64,000 nt of DNA, from NCBI RefSeq assembly GCF_000022065.1, contig NC_011898.1:3987501-4051500 (forward strand). Reading direction: 5' to 3'. Position numbers and translations under genes: made by a program. The notes beneath the pieces are model-generated. The model was not told the origin of the DNA and made no database searches. It saw only the letters and a program-made list of their open reading frames with translations. This stretch comes from Ruminiclostridium cellulolyticum H10 (lineage in GTDB: Bacteria > Bacillota > Clostridia > Acetivibrionales > DSM-1351). Of the stretch, positions 8,249 through 18,077 are shown piece after piece. Positions within the stretch are counted from its first letter, which is position 1. The number at the start of each line of letters is the position of its first letter.

Positions 8249-9811
8249 CTATTTCATAAGTTTATGCTCTACAGAATCAACTAAGGCACGCCAACTAGCC
8301 TCAATAATGTCGGTAGATACCCCTACCGTTGTCCAAACTTCCTGTCCGTCTGTGCTTTCTATCAAAACCCTAACCTTTGATGCGGTTGCAAAATTTGAAT
8401 CAAGAACCCTAACCTTGTAATCGGTAAGCTTCATTTCAGCTATTTGGGGATAAAACCTCTCCAGAGCTTTTCTTAAGGCCTTATCAAGGGCATTTACAGG
8501 CCCTTCTCCTTCCGCCGCCGTGATTTCTGTCTGCTCACCTACAACAATTTTTATCATTGCAGATGAATTTACACTATTTATAGTCGGTTCATTTACTATA
8601 ACTTTAAATTCCTTTAATTCAAAGTATGATTTGTACTTGCCAAGCATCTTTCGGATAACAAGCTCAAATGAGCTTTCCGCACCTTCATACTGGTAGCCCT
8701 CATACTCAAGTTCCTTCAACCTTTCAATTATCTTTTTGGTTTCTGGGGAATCCTTGGTTATAGTACTGTCTACCTTGTTTATAATGTTCATAACAGCACT
8801 TCTGCCTGCTACTTCTGACATAAGAATAATTCTTTGATTTCCAACAACCTCCGGATTTACCATTTCATATGCAAAAGAATTCTTATTTACCGCATCAGTA
8901 TGCATTCCTGCCTTGTGTGCAAATGCACAGCTTCCAACAAAAGGAGCTCTTTCGTCATGTATTATGTTTGCAACCTCACTTACAAACCTTGCTGTAGGAG
9001 TCAGATAGGCCATATTATCACTTGGTATGCACTGATATCCCATCCTAAGCTGAAGGTTGGGTATAATTGTACAAAGGTTAGCATTTCCGCATCTTTCGCC
9101 AAATCCGTTTATAGTTCCCTGTATTTGTACTGCTCCAGCCTCAACTGCGGAAATAGACCCCGCCACAGCCATCCCATTATCATTATGACAGTGGATTCCG
9201 ATTGCACAATCCACCTCTTCTCTGACTTTCTTTGTTACTCTCGCTATATAGGACGGCAAACCTGCTCCCTTTGTATCACAGAGGCATATGGTATCCGCTC
9301 CTGCATTATATGCCCTCTTTAATGTCTCAATAGCATATTCGGGATTTGCATCGTAACCGTCAAAAAAATGTTCTGCATCGTAAACAACAGTTTTTCCTTG
9401 TTCCTTTAAAAATTTGACGGTATCGTATATCATATCAAAATTTTCATCCAGAGTAGTTTTTAATATATCCGTAACCTGGAAATCCCAAGCCTTTCCGAAC
9501 ACAGCTATTGCTTCGGTACCTGCACTTAGAAGAGACTGTATGTTCGCATCATCTTCTACTTTTATATTTGCCCTTCTGGTTGAACCAAAGGCAATTATTT
9601 TAGAAGTCCTCAACTTTAATTTTAATACTTTTTCAAAAAACTCTAGGTCTTTCGGATTGGAACCGGGGTTTCCCGCCTCGATGTAATCAATTCCCAGTTC
9701 ATCAAGCTTTGAAACAATTTTGAGTTTATCCTCAACTGTAAATGATATTCCCAGTGCCTGAGCCCCATCTCTCAAAGTTGAATCATACATAATTATTTTG
9801 TTATTTGACAT
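8249..9811 (-). CDS. cimA: (R)-citramalate synthase
   Basis: A 520-residue member of the isopropylmalate/homocitrate synthase family. It condenses pyruvate and acetyl-CoA to citramalate, the entry to threonine-independent isoleucine synthesis. The N-terminal DSTLRDGAQALGISFT differs from the DGEQTPGVN of LeuA, as expected for the citramalate group. Other marks are the metal-binding GIHCHNDNG near residue 208, the GTINGFGERCGNANL segment, and a C-terminal regulatory LeuA dimer domain from about residue 390. It is separated from leuA by a terminator. AAGGAG precedes the ATG. Confidence 0.92.
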   Translation of the reverse strand: MSNNKIIMYDSTLRDGAQALGISFTVEDKLKIVSKLDELGIDYIEAGNPGSNPKDLEFFEKVLKLKLRTSKIIAFGSTRRANIKVEDDANIQSLLSAGTEAIAVFGKAWDFQVTDILKTTLDENFDMIYDTVKFLKEQGKTVVYDAEHFFDGYDANPEYAIETLKRAYNAGADTICLCDTKGAGLPSYIARVTKKVREEVDCAIGIHCHNDNGMAVAGSISAVEAGAVQIQGTINGFGERCGNANLCTIIPNLQLRMGYQCIPSDNMAYLTPTARFVSEVANIIHDERAPFVGSCAFAHKAGMHTDAVNKNSFAYEMVNPEVVGNQRIILMSEVAGRSAVMNIINKVDSTITKDSPETKKIIERLKELEYEGYQYEGAESSFELVIRKMLGKYKSYFELKEFKVIVNEPTINSVNSSAMIKIVVGEQTEITAAEGEGPVNALDKALRKALERFYPQIAEMKLTDYKVRVLDSNFATASKVRVLIESTDGQEVWTTVGVSTDIIEASWRALVDSVEHKLMK

Positions 9812-9903
9812 ATAATTTCTCCTTTCCTTTAAAGTTAACCTGTCTTCATTGGAAATATCAGGTTTCTATAGGTGATTGCCTTTACAAAAATTCCTTATAG
9901 GTA

Positions 9904-9934
9904 AAAAAAGCAGCCCAGCAAGGGGCTGCTTTTT
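9904..9934. terminator. Terminator after leuA
   Basis: AAAAAAGCAGCCC and GGGCTGCTTTTT form a 12-bp hairpin with T-runs on both strands, between the leuA stop and cimA. Confidence 0.88.
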
Positions 9935-9945
9935 ACAAGCTCCCC

Positions 9946-11472
9946 TTACTGGCTAATTATGCTTTCTCCAATTTCACTTATTGATCTGTTTATAGCATTC
10001 AAATATGCTTTAACACTGGCCTCAATGATGTCAGTACTGACACCCTTACCCATAAATATACTGTTATTATTCGATATTTTCACAGTTACCTCACCAAGTG
10101 CATCCTTTCCTTCCGTAACAGCCTTTATACGATAATGAACCAGTTCTGCATTAACTCCTGTAGCACGCTCTACTGCATTAAATGCAGCATCTACAGGGCC
10201 GTCACCCGTTGCAGCCTCAGTTATGATTTCCTCATCTTTTCTAACACTAACTGTTGAGGTTGATATCATCTTATTTCCGCTGTTTATCTGGAAGCTATCT
10301 ATTACAAAAATCTCAGGAACTGCAATGTTTTCGTCTACTAAGGCCTCTATATCCTTGTCAGTAACTACCTTTTTCTTGTCAGCCAAATCTTTAAACTTTG
10401 CAAAAGCAGTTTTAACTTCTTCATCAGACAGAGAGTAACCCATTTCTTTTAGTCTATCCTCGAATGCATGACGTCCCGAAAGCTTGCCCAGAACCATCCT
10501 GTTGGTGCCCATTCCCACTGATTCAGGAGTCATAATCTCGTAAGTTGTCTTTTCAGAAAGTACACCGTGCTGATGTATTCCTGATTCATGTGCAAATGCA
10601 TTTGCTCCCACGATTGCCTTATTGGGTTGTACGTTCACACCGGTAAGACTCGAAACAAGTCTGCTTGCTCTGTATATCTGGGTCGTATCAATCCTATGTG
10701 TTATATCATAATAGTCTTTTCTTGTATTTATACCCATTATTATTTCTTCTAACGCAGCATTTCCGGCCCTTTCGCCAAGACCGTTTATTGTACACTCTAC
10801 CTGTACCGCACCGTTTTCAACTGCCGCAAGGGAATTGGCAACGGCAAGCCCCAGATCGTTATGACAGTGAACGCTGATATCTGCCTTGTCAATGTTTGGT
10901 ACATTATTTCTTATATTTCTTATGAGCCTTCCGAATTCCAGCGGAGTTGAATATCCCACTGTATCAGGAATATTTACCGTTGTAGCCCCTGCTTTGATAA
11001 CAGCTTCAACCACACGGTACAAAAATTCCTCGCGGGTTCTGCTGGCATCTTCTGCTGAAAATTCAACATTGGAGCAATATCCCTTTGCACGTTTTACCAT
11101 GGAAACAGCTCTTTCCAACACTTCTTCCTCTGTCATTTTCAGCTTGTATTTCATATGGATATCTGAAGTTGCAATGAATGTGTGTATTCTGGGGCTTTCC
11201 GCATACTGCACTGCCTCCCATGCCCTGTCTATATCTTTTTCTACTGAACGACACAGACTTGCGATTGTAACCCCTTTCAGGTTCCTTGAAAGAGTCATTA
11301 TTGATTCAAAGTCACCGGGGGAGGCAATGGCAAACCCGCCTTCAATAACGTCTACACCCAGCCTTACCAGTTGTTTTGCTATTTCCAACTTCTCCTGGAG
11401 ATTAAGGTTAACACCCGGTGTTTGCTCTCCATCCCTTAATGTGGTATCAAATATCTTAATCGTTCTGGCCAT
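9946..11472 (-). CDS. leuA: 2-isopropylmalate synthase
   Basis: A 508-residue enzyme for the first committed step of leucine synthesis (2-oxoisovalerate + acetyl-CoA). The N-terminal [15 protein letters not shown] signature, the metal-binding [11 protein letters not shown] near residue 203 and the [16 protein letters not shown] segment are all visible. The last ~120 residues are the leucine-responsive regulatory domain. The frame extends 31 codons upstream, but AGGGGG seven bases before the ATG at 11472 fixes the start. It follows ilvC after about 160 bases. Confidence 0.95.
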   Translation of the reverse strand: MARTIKIFDTTLRDGEQTPGVNLNLQEKLEIAKQLVRLGVDVIEGGFAIASPGDFESIMTLSRNLKGVTIASLCRSVEKDIDRAWEAVQYAESPRIHTFIATSDIHMKYKLKMTEEEVLERAVSMVKRAKGYCSNVEFSAEDASRTREEFLYRVVEAVIKAGATTVNIPDTVGYSTPLEFGRLIRNIRNNVPNIDKADISVHCHNDLGLAVANSLAAVENGAVQVECTINGLGERAGNAALEEIIMGINTRKDYYDITHRIDTTQIYRASRLVSSLTGVNVQPNKAIVGANAFAHESGIHQHGVLSEKTTYEIMTPESVGMGTNRMVLGKLSGRHAFEDRLKEMGYSLSDEEVKTAFAKFKDLADKKKVVTDKDIEALVDENIAVPEIFVIDSFQINSGNKMISTSTVSVRKDEEIITEAATGDGPVDAAFNAVERATGVNAELVHYRIKAVTEGKDALGEVTVKISNNNSIFMGKGVSTDIIEASVKAYLNAINRSISEIGESIISQ

Positions 11473-11635
11473 AAGAATTCCCCCTAACATCCCATATTCA
11501 TAAATGTCTAAAAAATAAATAAATTGATATTTACGAATTTGTTTGTGAATTAGTATAGTTGACAAAACTATACTAATTCATCAAATACAGTCGTTTTTAT
11601 TTAATATATATAGTTAACCTTTTCTTCCTGTATTT

Positions 11636-12631
11636 TTATTTTTTCAACCAACTCATCATTTTTCTAAGCTCTGCACCCACTGTCTCCAGCTGGTGTTCAG
11701 ATTCATTTCTTCTCATTGAAATAAAGTTGGCTCTACCTGCTGCCTTGTTTTCTATAATCCAGTTAGCTGCAAACTTACCGTCCTGAATCTCTTTAAGTAC
11801 CTTTTTCATTTCTTTTCTGGTTTCATCTGTGATTATTCTCTTACCTGTAACGTAATCGCCGTATTCAGCAGTATCACTAATGGAGTATCTCATTTCACCG
11901 AAACCGCCTTGATTAATAAGGTCTACAATCAGCTTCATTTCGTGTATACACTCAAAATACGCTATTTCCGGCTGATAGCCTGCTGCTACAAGTGTTTCAA
12001 ACCCTGCCTTCATTAACTCGGTAACACCGCCGCAAAGTACAGCCTGTTCCCCGAACAGGTCGGTTTCTGTCTCTTCTCTGAAGGTTGTTTCAAGTATTCC
12101 TGCTCTTCCAGCTCCAATTCCTGAAGCGTATGCCAAAGCGTATTCCTTTGCTTTTCCAGAAGCGTCCTTCTCAACCGCAATAAGTGCAGGAACACCCCTG
12201 CCTTCTTTGTACTGACTTCTAACTGTGTGTCCCGGTCCTTTTGGGGCAACCATGATTACGTCCACATCTGCCGGAGGAACTATCTGTTTGAAGTTAATAT
12301 TAAAACCATGAGCAAACATAAGAATGTTACCCGCTTCAAGATTCTGTGCTATGCTCTCTTCATACATAGCCGCCTGTTTTTCATCGGGAACCAGTATCAT
12401 TATGATATCAGCCATCTTCGCTGCTTCTGCGGTATCATAAGCTTTCAGACCATCAGCCTCCACCTGCTTTCTTCTTGCGGATGATGGAGTAAGTCCTACT
12501 ATAACGTTAACTCCGCTATCCTTTAGATTCTGTGCATGTGCATGCCCCTGACTTCCGTATCCTATAACCGCTACTGTTTTTCCCTCCAGTAGTTTTAAGT
12601 TGCAGTCACTGTCATAATACATTTTTGCCAT
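11636..12631 (-). CDS. ilvC: Ketol-acid reductoisomerase (NADP+)
   Basis: A 331-residue class I enzyme. It turns acetolactate into dihydroxyisovalerate in valine/leucine synthesis, and acts in parallel for isoleucine. The Rossmann motif [13 protein letters not shown] (about residues 24-36), the catalytic [10 protein letters not shown], and the metal ligands EQAVLCGG and later [12 protein letters not shown] are present. GGAGG precedes the ATG. It lies between ilvN and leuA in one direction. Confidence 0.97.
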   Translation of the reverse strand: MAKMYYDSDCNLKLLEGKTVAVIGYGSQGHAHAQNLKDSGVNVIVGLTPSSARRKQVEADGLKAYDTAEAAKMADIIMILVPDEKQAAMYEESIAQNLEAGNILMFAHGFNINFKQIVPPADVDVIMVAPKGPGHTVRSQYKEGRGVPALIAVEKDASGKAKEYALAYASGIGAGRAGILETTFREETETDLFGEQAVLCGGVTELMKAGFETLVAAGYQPEIAYFECIHEMKLIVDLINQGGFGEMRYSISDTAEYGDYVTGKRIITDETRKEMKKVLKEIQDGKFAANWIIENKAAGRANFISMRRNESEHQLETVGAELRKMMSWLKK

Positions 12632-12698
12632 ATTCTTAAACCTCCCATATTGTAATCATTGCAATCCTTTTAAATTGCATTGTTTTTTATTTTAATTC

Positions 12699-13208
12699 TC
12701 AGTCTTCCGTACTTCCCGCCTTAATATACTTGTTTCCTCTTTCAATAGCAATTGTGCCTGTTCTTACGATTTCCTTTATTCCAAACTGCCTGAGCATTTC
12801 CTCAAGAGCAGCGACTTTATCATTTGCACCTGATATTTCAACTGTTAATGTACTCTTTGATACATCTACAATTTTTGCTCTGAATATTTCAACTATCTGG
12901 ACTATTTCAGACCTTGTAGAAGATGTAGCATTGACTTTTATTAATGCAAGCTCACGGCTGACGGATTCAGATTTTTCCAATGCCCTGATCTTAATTATGT
13001 CGATGAGCTTGTTAAGCTGCTTGCTAACCTGTTCTACAGTATATTCATCCCCGTCAACTACAATAGTCATTCTTGAAACTTCAGGATTTTCAGTTACCCC
13101 TACTGCAAGGCTTTCAATATTGAAACCCCTCCTGCTGAATAAGCCTGCGACTCTGGACAATACTCCGGAGCGGTTTTCAACCAGTACAGAAAGTGTATGC
13201 TTTGCCAT
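12699..13208 (-). CDS. ilvN: Acetolactate synthase small regulatory subunit
   Basis: A 169-residue regulatory subunit. An N-terminal ACT domain (LSVLVENRSGVLSRVAGLFSRRGFN, split around residue 15) carries the valine feedback site in this family; a second ACT-like half follows. It starts 18 bases after the ilvB stop, so the two subunits are co-transcribed and probably translationally linked. Confidence 0.94.
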   Translation of the reverse strand: MAKHTLSVLVENRSGVLSRVAGLFSRRGFNIESLAVGVTENPEVSRMTIVVDGDEYTVEQVSKQLNKLIDIIKIRALEKSESVSRELALIKVNATSSTRSEIVQIVEIFRAKIVDVSKSTLTVEISGANDKVAALEEMLRQFGIKEIVRTGTIAIERGNKYIKAGSTED

Positions 13209-13226
13209 TTTTAATTCCCCCTCTGC

Positions 13227-14855
13227 CTAAACCGTTTCTTCTTCAGGATCAATACTACATTCTAGCAGATATGCACTGTCGTCAGCCAGAAATCTTTCTA
13301 ATGCCTCACCTATCTGCGAATCACAGGTTATTCTTTCAGATTTGAATCCGTAGGCTTCCGCAATTTTAACGAAATCCGGATTATCATCTAGAAATACCTG
13401 GGAATATCTTTTTCTGTATCTGTTCTTCTGTATTTCACGTACCATCCCAAGCCTGTTGTTGTTGAGAATAAGAATTTTTACTCCCAACCTATTCTGCTTA
13501 ATTGTACCCATCTCCGGCATTGACATCTGGAAACTTCCGTCACCGCCTATGACAACTACCGTACTTTCAGGTCTGCCAATCTTGGCTCCAATTCCGGCAG
13601 GAAGTCCGTAACCCATGGTCCCTAAGCCGCCTGAGGTAATAAACGAACCAGGTTTTCTTGCAATAAAATTGTTGGCGGCCCATATCTGGTTCTGTCCGAC
13701 TTCCGTAACCATAATCGCATCTTCATCCAGTCTTTTTGAAAGTTCTGCTATGAGCTTCTTGGGATTGACATAACTATCTTGGGCTAAGCCGGTATTTTTG
13801 TTTTTATTCTTACTAACAGCCTGTCTCAGGCTATCAAGCCATTGTGAAGTATTACAGGCTTGAATAGAATTGTACAAATCCCCAAGAACCAATCCCGCGT
13901 CACCTACCACAGGTATCGTCGTACTTACATTTTTCCCTATCTCGGCAGGGTCAATGTCAATATGGATTATTTTCGCTTTTTCAGCTATTTTCCCCGTGGT
14001 TCCTAAAGCACGGTCTCCCACCCTGGCCCCGATTATTATAAGAAGATCAGCGTTATGTACCGCATAGTTGGCCGCATATACGCCATGAGAACCCAGCATT
14101 CCTAAATTTAAAGGATGGTCTACCGATATTGAGCCAATACCCATCAGCGTCGTTACTACAGGTATTTCATATTTCTCTACCAACCTTGTCATTATTTCCG
14201 AGGCCTTTGAAGAGATAACTCCACCTCCTGCACATATCACAGGTCTTTGAGAGTTTGAGACGGCCTCCGCAATCTTTTTTATCTGTTGAGGATGACCTTT
14301 GTAATTCGGTTTGTACCCCCTAATGTCCACCACATTGGGATATCTGAAATCAAGTATATCCGTCTGTATGTCAACAGGTACGTCTATCAATACCGGTCCC
14401 GGCCTGCCTGTAGAAGCTATATGAAAAGCCTCCTTGACTATTCTGGGTAAATCCCTGACGTCCTTCACAAGATAGTTGTGCTTGCAGAAGGGTTCTGTAG
14501 CTCCTGTAATGTCCACCTCCTGAAACACATCCCTGCCGATAAGATCAAGGGAAACCTGTCCTGTAATGGCTACCATGGGAATTGAATCCGAATATGCGGT
14601 TGCAATCCCTGTAATAAGGTTCGTCGCACCGGGACCCGAGGTTGCCACACACACACCTACTTTGTCTGTAACTCTGGAATACCCGCTAGCAGCATGAGCT
14701 GCTCCTTGCTCGTTTCTTGTGAGTACATGGTTGATATCCGAATCCAGCAGTGCATCGTAAAAGGGACAGATTGCCGCACCGGGATATCCAAAAATCGTAT
14801 TGATGTTTTCCAACTCAAGTGCTTTTACCAATGCCTGTGCTCCTGTTATTTTCAA
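13227..14855 (-). CDS. ilvB: Acetolactate synthase large catalytic subunit
   Basis: A 542-residue ThDP/FAD enzyme that condenses pyruvate (or pyruvate with 2-oxobutyrate) to acetohydroxy acids. Visible features are FGYPGAAICPFYDAL with the ThDP-activating Glu region (RNEQGAAHAASGY), the FAD-binding middle domain, and the C-terminal ThDP motif GDGSFQMSMPEMGT...NNNRLGMV. Two TTG codons compete as start; GGAGG lies 7 bases before the one at 14855 but only 1 base before 14861, so 14855 is chosen. It is the first gene of the operon behind the T-box leader. Confidence 0.95.
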   Translation of the reverse strand: MKITGAQALVKALELENINTIFGYPGAAICPFYDALLDSDINHVLTRNEQGAAHAASGYSRVTDKVGVCVATSGPGATNLITGIATAYSDSIPMVAITGQVSLDLIGRDVFQEVDITGATEPFCKHNYLVKDVRDLPRIVKEAFHIASTGRPGPVLIDVPVDIQTDILDFRYPNVVDIRGYKPNYKGHPQQIKKIAEAVSNSQRPVICAGGGVISSKASEIMTRLVEKYEIPVVTTLMGIGSISVDHPLNLGMLGSHGVYAANYAVHNADLLIIIGARVGDRALGTTGKIAEKAKIIHIDIDPAEIGKNVSTTIPVVGDAGLVLGDLYNSIQACNTSQWLDSLRQAVSKNKNKNTGLAQDSYVNPKKLIAELSKRLDEDAIMVTEVGQNQIWAANNFIARKPGSFITSGGLGTMGYGLPAGIGAKIGRPESTVVVIGGDGSFQMSMPEMGTIKQNRLGVKILILNNNRLGMVREIQKNRYRKRYSQVFLDDNPDFVKIAEAYGFKSERITCDSQIGEALERFLADDSAYLLECSIDPEEETV

Positions 14856-14900
14856 TGGCAATCCTCCTTTTTACTATAGTTCTATCTTCATATTAGTTAT

Positions 14901-14941
14901 AAAAATCCCCCCATCTCTGCTTAACGCAGGGACGAGGGGAT
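14901..14941 (-). terminator. Regulated terminator of the ilvB T-box leader
   Basis: A 16-bp hairpin (arms about 14905-14920 and 14926-14941) is followed on the minus strand by a T-run. The T-box sequence just upstream can form the alternative antiterminator. Confidence 0.85.
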
Positions 14942-15225
14942 AAATCCACCGTGGTACCACCCTGATTTAATGCAGCCTATTAACTGCATCCTCAGTGAGC
15001 AGCCGGACCCGAGCCCGTACTGCATGGTTATATCGTAACTAACGCCGGCACTTAATCAAGTTGAATCTTTAGGCACCGGGCCTCCGGAATGAGTTATACA
15101 TGCATCTATTGTACCGTCTTTCACCAACCGCCGGCTCTCTTTAACAACTCAATACATCTTGGTTTCCATCATAAGCTGTATATTTAGTTAATTTTTCTCT
15201 TGCAGAAGTTGTAAGTCTTGGTTTA
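14901..15225 (-). ncRNA. T-box riboswitch leader of the ilvB operon, leucine-type
   Basis: The minus strand carries the T-box core AGGGTGGTACCACGG (14949-14963), a stem I with the GAGAGCCGGCGG...TGGTGAAAG pattern, and a downstream terminator. The likely specifier triplet is CTC (15091-15093), followed by A and the TTCCGGA stretch, which implies that uncharged tRNA-Leu senses the state. The operon makes both leucine and valine precursors. Confidence 0.9.
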
Positions 15226-15231
15226 GAAATA

Positions 15232-15260
15232 ATTATAGCATCATATTGACAGAGCGTCAA
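15232..15260 (-). promoter_or_regulatory. ilvB operon promoter
   Basis: TTGACG (15255-15260) and TATAAT (15232-15237) on the minus strand are exactly 17 bases apart. The -35 overlaps a TTGAC/GTCAA inverted repeat (15246-15260) that might add protein-mediated control (inference). Confidence 0.75.
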
Positions 15261-15334
15261 TAAAAGGCATTTAACGTTTTCTGACCAGTTTAGCTGGAGT
15301 TTTTAATGTTTTATGTTGTTGGACCTAACATAGC

Positions 15335-16894
15335 TTATAAGCCTGTATATTCAAATAAATCAAAATCTGCCATATTACTGCTGTCAAAACCATTGCTGCT
15401 GGTAAACATCCCTACATACGTCCCGACAAATCCTCCTGCTACATCGGTACTGAGAATTCTTCCGTCTACATTGACAGCCAGTTCAACCAATTCATTTTCA
15501 TCTCCGCAATAAAAGCTGTAATCCTGACCGTAGGCTTGAACTACCATGTGAATCCGGGTATAAGTATTTTCCCTTTGGGCAACAATACTTTCCTTACCGT
15601 CATTACATACAATCAACCTTACTACATCCTTCTCTCCTGATTTGGTACATTCAAACCTCATATGATAATTGTTACTCTGTATTAATAATATACCTGCAGC
15701 TTCATTTTCGTTGCCAGGTACAAATTCCATTACCGTTTTTGCCCGGAAATTAATGTGCTGCTGACGTCTCCCAATAAAACTCGGATTTTTCTGCTCTTTA
15801 ATTTTAGGAGATTTCAGGTTAAGCCTCAAGTGCCCCGGCCTGTCAGTCAAGCTGTAAAAGTTTTCTCTGGGAGTACGTATAAAATTCCATATAAAACTAA
15901 GCTTTTCATTGTCAAAGTGGTCACAAGCCGTTACTTCAACAGGATTATCCGGGGATAGTGCAGGTCTTTGGTATGAAAACTCTACTTTTCCGCTTAATGG
16001 GCTTACTACCGGCCAACCATCTTCCCATTCTACAGGGATAAGAAATGTTTCACGGCCAAGGTTTCTATAATGCCCGCCATACGGCCTTGATGCCAGTGCT
16101 ACCATCCACCACTCACCGTTTTGGGTCTCAACCAAATCAGCGTGGCCTACATTTGCAATAGGGTATTTTCTTCCTAAATGCCTATGAGTTATGATAGGAT
16201 TCCCTATATAGCCTTCATATGGTCCTGTTATCTCCCTGCTTCTGGCTATAGTGACAGAATGGTGATAGTCAGTACCGCCCTCGGCAATCATTAGATAGTA
16301 GTATCCATTAATTTTATATATATGGGGTGCTTCCGACCAAATTGCATTCTTCAATGCACCTCTCCACAAGCCATATCTTGGACCGGTAAGCTGCATCTTC
16401 CCGGTGTCAAGTTCCCTCATCCAGATTTCGTTATCACCGTAATAGGTTCCATCAGGAGAATCATTTGTACCAGTAAAATACACCTTTCCATCATCATCGA
16501 AGAAAAGTGACGGGTCTATACCAGGTGCATCAGCAATCCAATATGGGTCTGACCACGGTCCTTCAGGTTTTTCCGATGTTATTATGAAATTACCTTTTTT
16601 CCCAACGTTGGTACATGCAATATAGAAGATGCCATTATTGTATCTAATGGTTGGGGCATATAATCCCTGAGACTGTTCTAAACCATCTAGGTCAAGCTGG
16701 GAAGGTCTGTCAAGGGCGTGTCCTATCTGCCTCCAGTTAACCAAATCTTTGCTATGGAATATAGGCAAGCCCGGAAAATATGTAAAGCTGGATGTAACAA
16801 GATAGTAATCATCCTCTACACGACATATGGATGGATCAGGATAAAACCCGGGCAATATTGGATTACTGAAATAATTGGAATTTGTTTTTGTCAT
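15335..16894 (-). CDS. Glycoside hydrolase family 43 beta-xylosidase
   Basis: A 519-residue enzyme without a signal peptide, so probably cytoplasmic, releasing xylose (or arabinose) from short xylo-oligosaccharides. The five-bladed catalytic domain starts with NPILPGFYPDPSICR (catalytic base Asp near residue 20). It includes SEAPHIYK with the catalytic acid Glu, and GHADLVE. The C-terminal ~200 residues are the beta-sandwich typical of long GH43 xylosidases. GGGAGG precedes the ATG. Its product feeds the xylose operon 8 kb away. A 5' inverted repeat at 16939-16973 may control it. Confidence 0.92.
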   Translation of the reverse strand: MTKTNSNYFSNPILPGFYPDPSICRVEDDYYLVTSSFTYFPGLPIFHSKDLVNWRQIGHALDRPSQLDLDGLEQSQGLYAPTIRYNNGIFYIACTNVGKKGNFIITSEKPEGPWSDPYWIADAPGIDPSLFFDDDGKVYFTGTNDSPDGTYYGDNEIWMRELDTGKMQLTGPRYGLWRGALKNAIWSEAPHIYKINGYYYLMIAEGGTDYHHSVTIARSREITGPYEGYIGNPIITHRHLGRKYPIANVGHADLVETQNGEWWMVALASRPYGGHYRNLGRETFLIPVEWEDGWPVVSPLSGKVEFSYQRPALSPDNPVEVTACDHFDNEKLSFIWNFIRTPRENFYSLTDRPGHLRLNLKSPKIKEQKNPSFIGRRQQHINFRAKTVMEFVPGNENEAAGILLIQSNNYHMRFECTKSGEKDVVRLIVCNDGKESIVAQRENTYTRIHMVVQAYGQDYSFYCGDENELVELAVNVDGRILSTDVAGGFVGTYVGMFTSSNGFDSSNMADFDLFEYTGL

Positions 16895-16938
16895 GTTTAA
16901 CGCCTCCCTGTAGAAAATATTTAGTATATGAAATCCGG

Positions 16939-16973
16939 GAATGTATCATCCCCCGAATAGGGGCGATACATTC
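16939..16973 (-). promoter_or_regulatory. Inverted repeat upstream of the GH43 gene
   Basis: GAATGTATC (16939-16947) and GATACATTC (16965-16973) enclose a second CCCC/GGGG pairing. No T-run follows on the minus strand, so a transcription-factor site or 5'-UTR hairpin is likelier than a terminator. Confidence 0.5.
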
Positions 16974-17014
16974 TAATAAGGATAGTTTAGCACAATATTG
17001 AATGCATTTTTCAT

Positions 17015-17374
17015 TTATTGTCCGATAATTTCGATAAACCGGTCTTTGGATATATAATTTGTTTGCTCTATCAAAGTACCATTTTTGTAGAACCTTAAAT
17101 AAGGCACATTTGGATTTCCAAACTGTTCCTCCTTAAAGGTTTTAAATTCTTCAAAATAATCCGTAGTATTATACTCCAGTTCGTATATATCAATATCCAC
17201 ATCCACATCCGCACTATCATAGAGCCATGTTTTCATAGCTTGCCACTGGGGACACCAATCCTGTGTTAATACTATTAGTACGATTTCCTTTGAAGCTATC
17301 ACACTCTTGTCAAATTCACCGTTCTTTACGGCATTTAAAGCTTGTTCCTTCTGTATTGTTACTTTGTTTATCAT
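17015..17374 (-). CDS. Thioredoxin-like protein with a single-cysteine WCPQW site
   Basis: A 119-residue thioredoxin-fold protein. The segment IVLIVLTQDWCPQW (residues 31-44) sits where thioredoxins have WCGPC. Only Cys41 remains, the second cysteine being Trp44. The cis-proline loop NVPYLRFYKNG (about residues 89-99) is preserved. It therefore cannot act as a normal dithiol reductase; a monothiol or binding role is possible. It follows tadA by 28 bases, suggesting one transcript. No signal peptide. Confidence 0.75.
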   Translation of the reverse strand: MINKVTIQKEQALNAVKNGEFDKSVIASKEIVLIVLTQDWCPQWQAMKTWLYDSADVDVDIDIYELEYNTTDYFEEFKTFKEEQFGNPNVPYLRFYKNGTLIEQTNYISKDRFIEIIGQ

Positions 17375-17402
17375 AAGTTCCGTCCTTTGCCAAAGTTATT
17401 AT

Positions 17403-17861
17403 TTAGGTTTTTCTAAGCTGCTTAAAGAATTCTGTTAATATAGTTCCACATTCCTCAAACATTAATCCATATACTACATCAACCCTATGATTAAACTGAG
17501 GAACTCTGAATAAATCTACCACAGAACCTGCGGAACCAGATTTTTTATCCATTGCCCCTATATAAAGTGTTTTTATTCTTGACTGGATTATAGCCCCCGC
17601 ACACATAGGACATGGCTCCAGAGTAACATACATATCACAGCCGTCCAGTTTCCAAGTTCCAATCTCCTTCGCTGCCTTTTTCAAAGCCTCTATTTCAGCG
17701 TGGGATGTTACATCGAGTTTCTCTTCCCTCCGGTTACAGCCATAGGCAATAATCTCTCCATTCTTTACTATTACTGCTCCTACCGGGGATTCTCCATTTT
17801 TATATGCCTCTTTTGCCTGTTGAATTGCTGCAAGCATAAATTGCTCATTTTTTGTATACAT
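17403..17861 (-). CDS. tadA: tRNA-specific adenosine-34 deaminase
   Basis: A 152-residue zinc deaminase that converts A34 to inosine in tRNA-Arg(ACG). The zinc and proton-shuttle motifs HAEIEAL (about residues 55-61) and PCPMCAGAI (about 85-93) are intact. Two ATG codons compete; GGAGG is six bases before the one at 17861 and directly abuts the earlier one, so 17861 is used. The thioredoxin-like gene follows. Confidence 0.93.
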   Translation of the reverse strand: MYTKNEQFMLAAIQQAKEAYKNGESPVGAVIVKNGEIIAYGCNRREEKLDVTSHAEIEALKKAAKEIGTWKLDGCDMYVTLEPCPMCAGAIIQSRIKTLYIGAMDKKSGSAGSVVDLFRVPQFNHRVDVVYGLMFEECGTILTEFFKQLRKT

Positions 17862-18029
17862 CCACATCCTCCATTAGTAGTATTGCATAATCAATAATAT
17901 ATATTATAACTCCGCGATAAAAAATAGATATTTTATATAAAGTTACAATCAAATAAATTACTAAATTAAATATTTAAATAAGTCAGTACCCATAACTAAA
18001 TTAAGAACATATTATGTTATCAGAATGTT

Positions 18030-18045
18030 AGCTTTTTCAAAAGCT
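18030..18045. repeat. Short palindrome upstream of gmd
   Basis: AGCTTTT and AAAAGCT around a TC centre lie 32 bases before the gmd start. It could be an operator or a 5'-UTR hairpin; nothing else supports either. Confidence 0.3.
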
Positions 18046-18077
18046 GTGTCAGATAAATACAAAAAGGAGATGTATAC

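Noticed and set aside
8834-9322. 162-codon plus-strand frame inside cimA
   Set aside because: Antisense to a clearly conserved enzyme, no ribosome site, non-protein-like composition.
10886-11503. 205-codon plus-strand frame antisense to leuA
   Set aside because: A shadow of the leuA coding strand; no start signals.
12730-13230. 166-codon plus-strand frame antisense to ilvN
   Set aside because: Exact antisense overlap with a conserved ACT-domain protein.
15281-15304. Plus-strand CCAG/CTGG hairpin with T-run near 15.3 kb
   Set aside because: No plus-strand gene reads into it and the stem is only four to five bases; coincidental.
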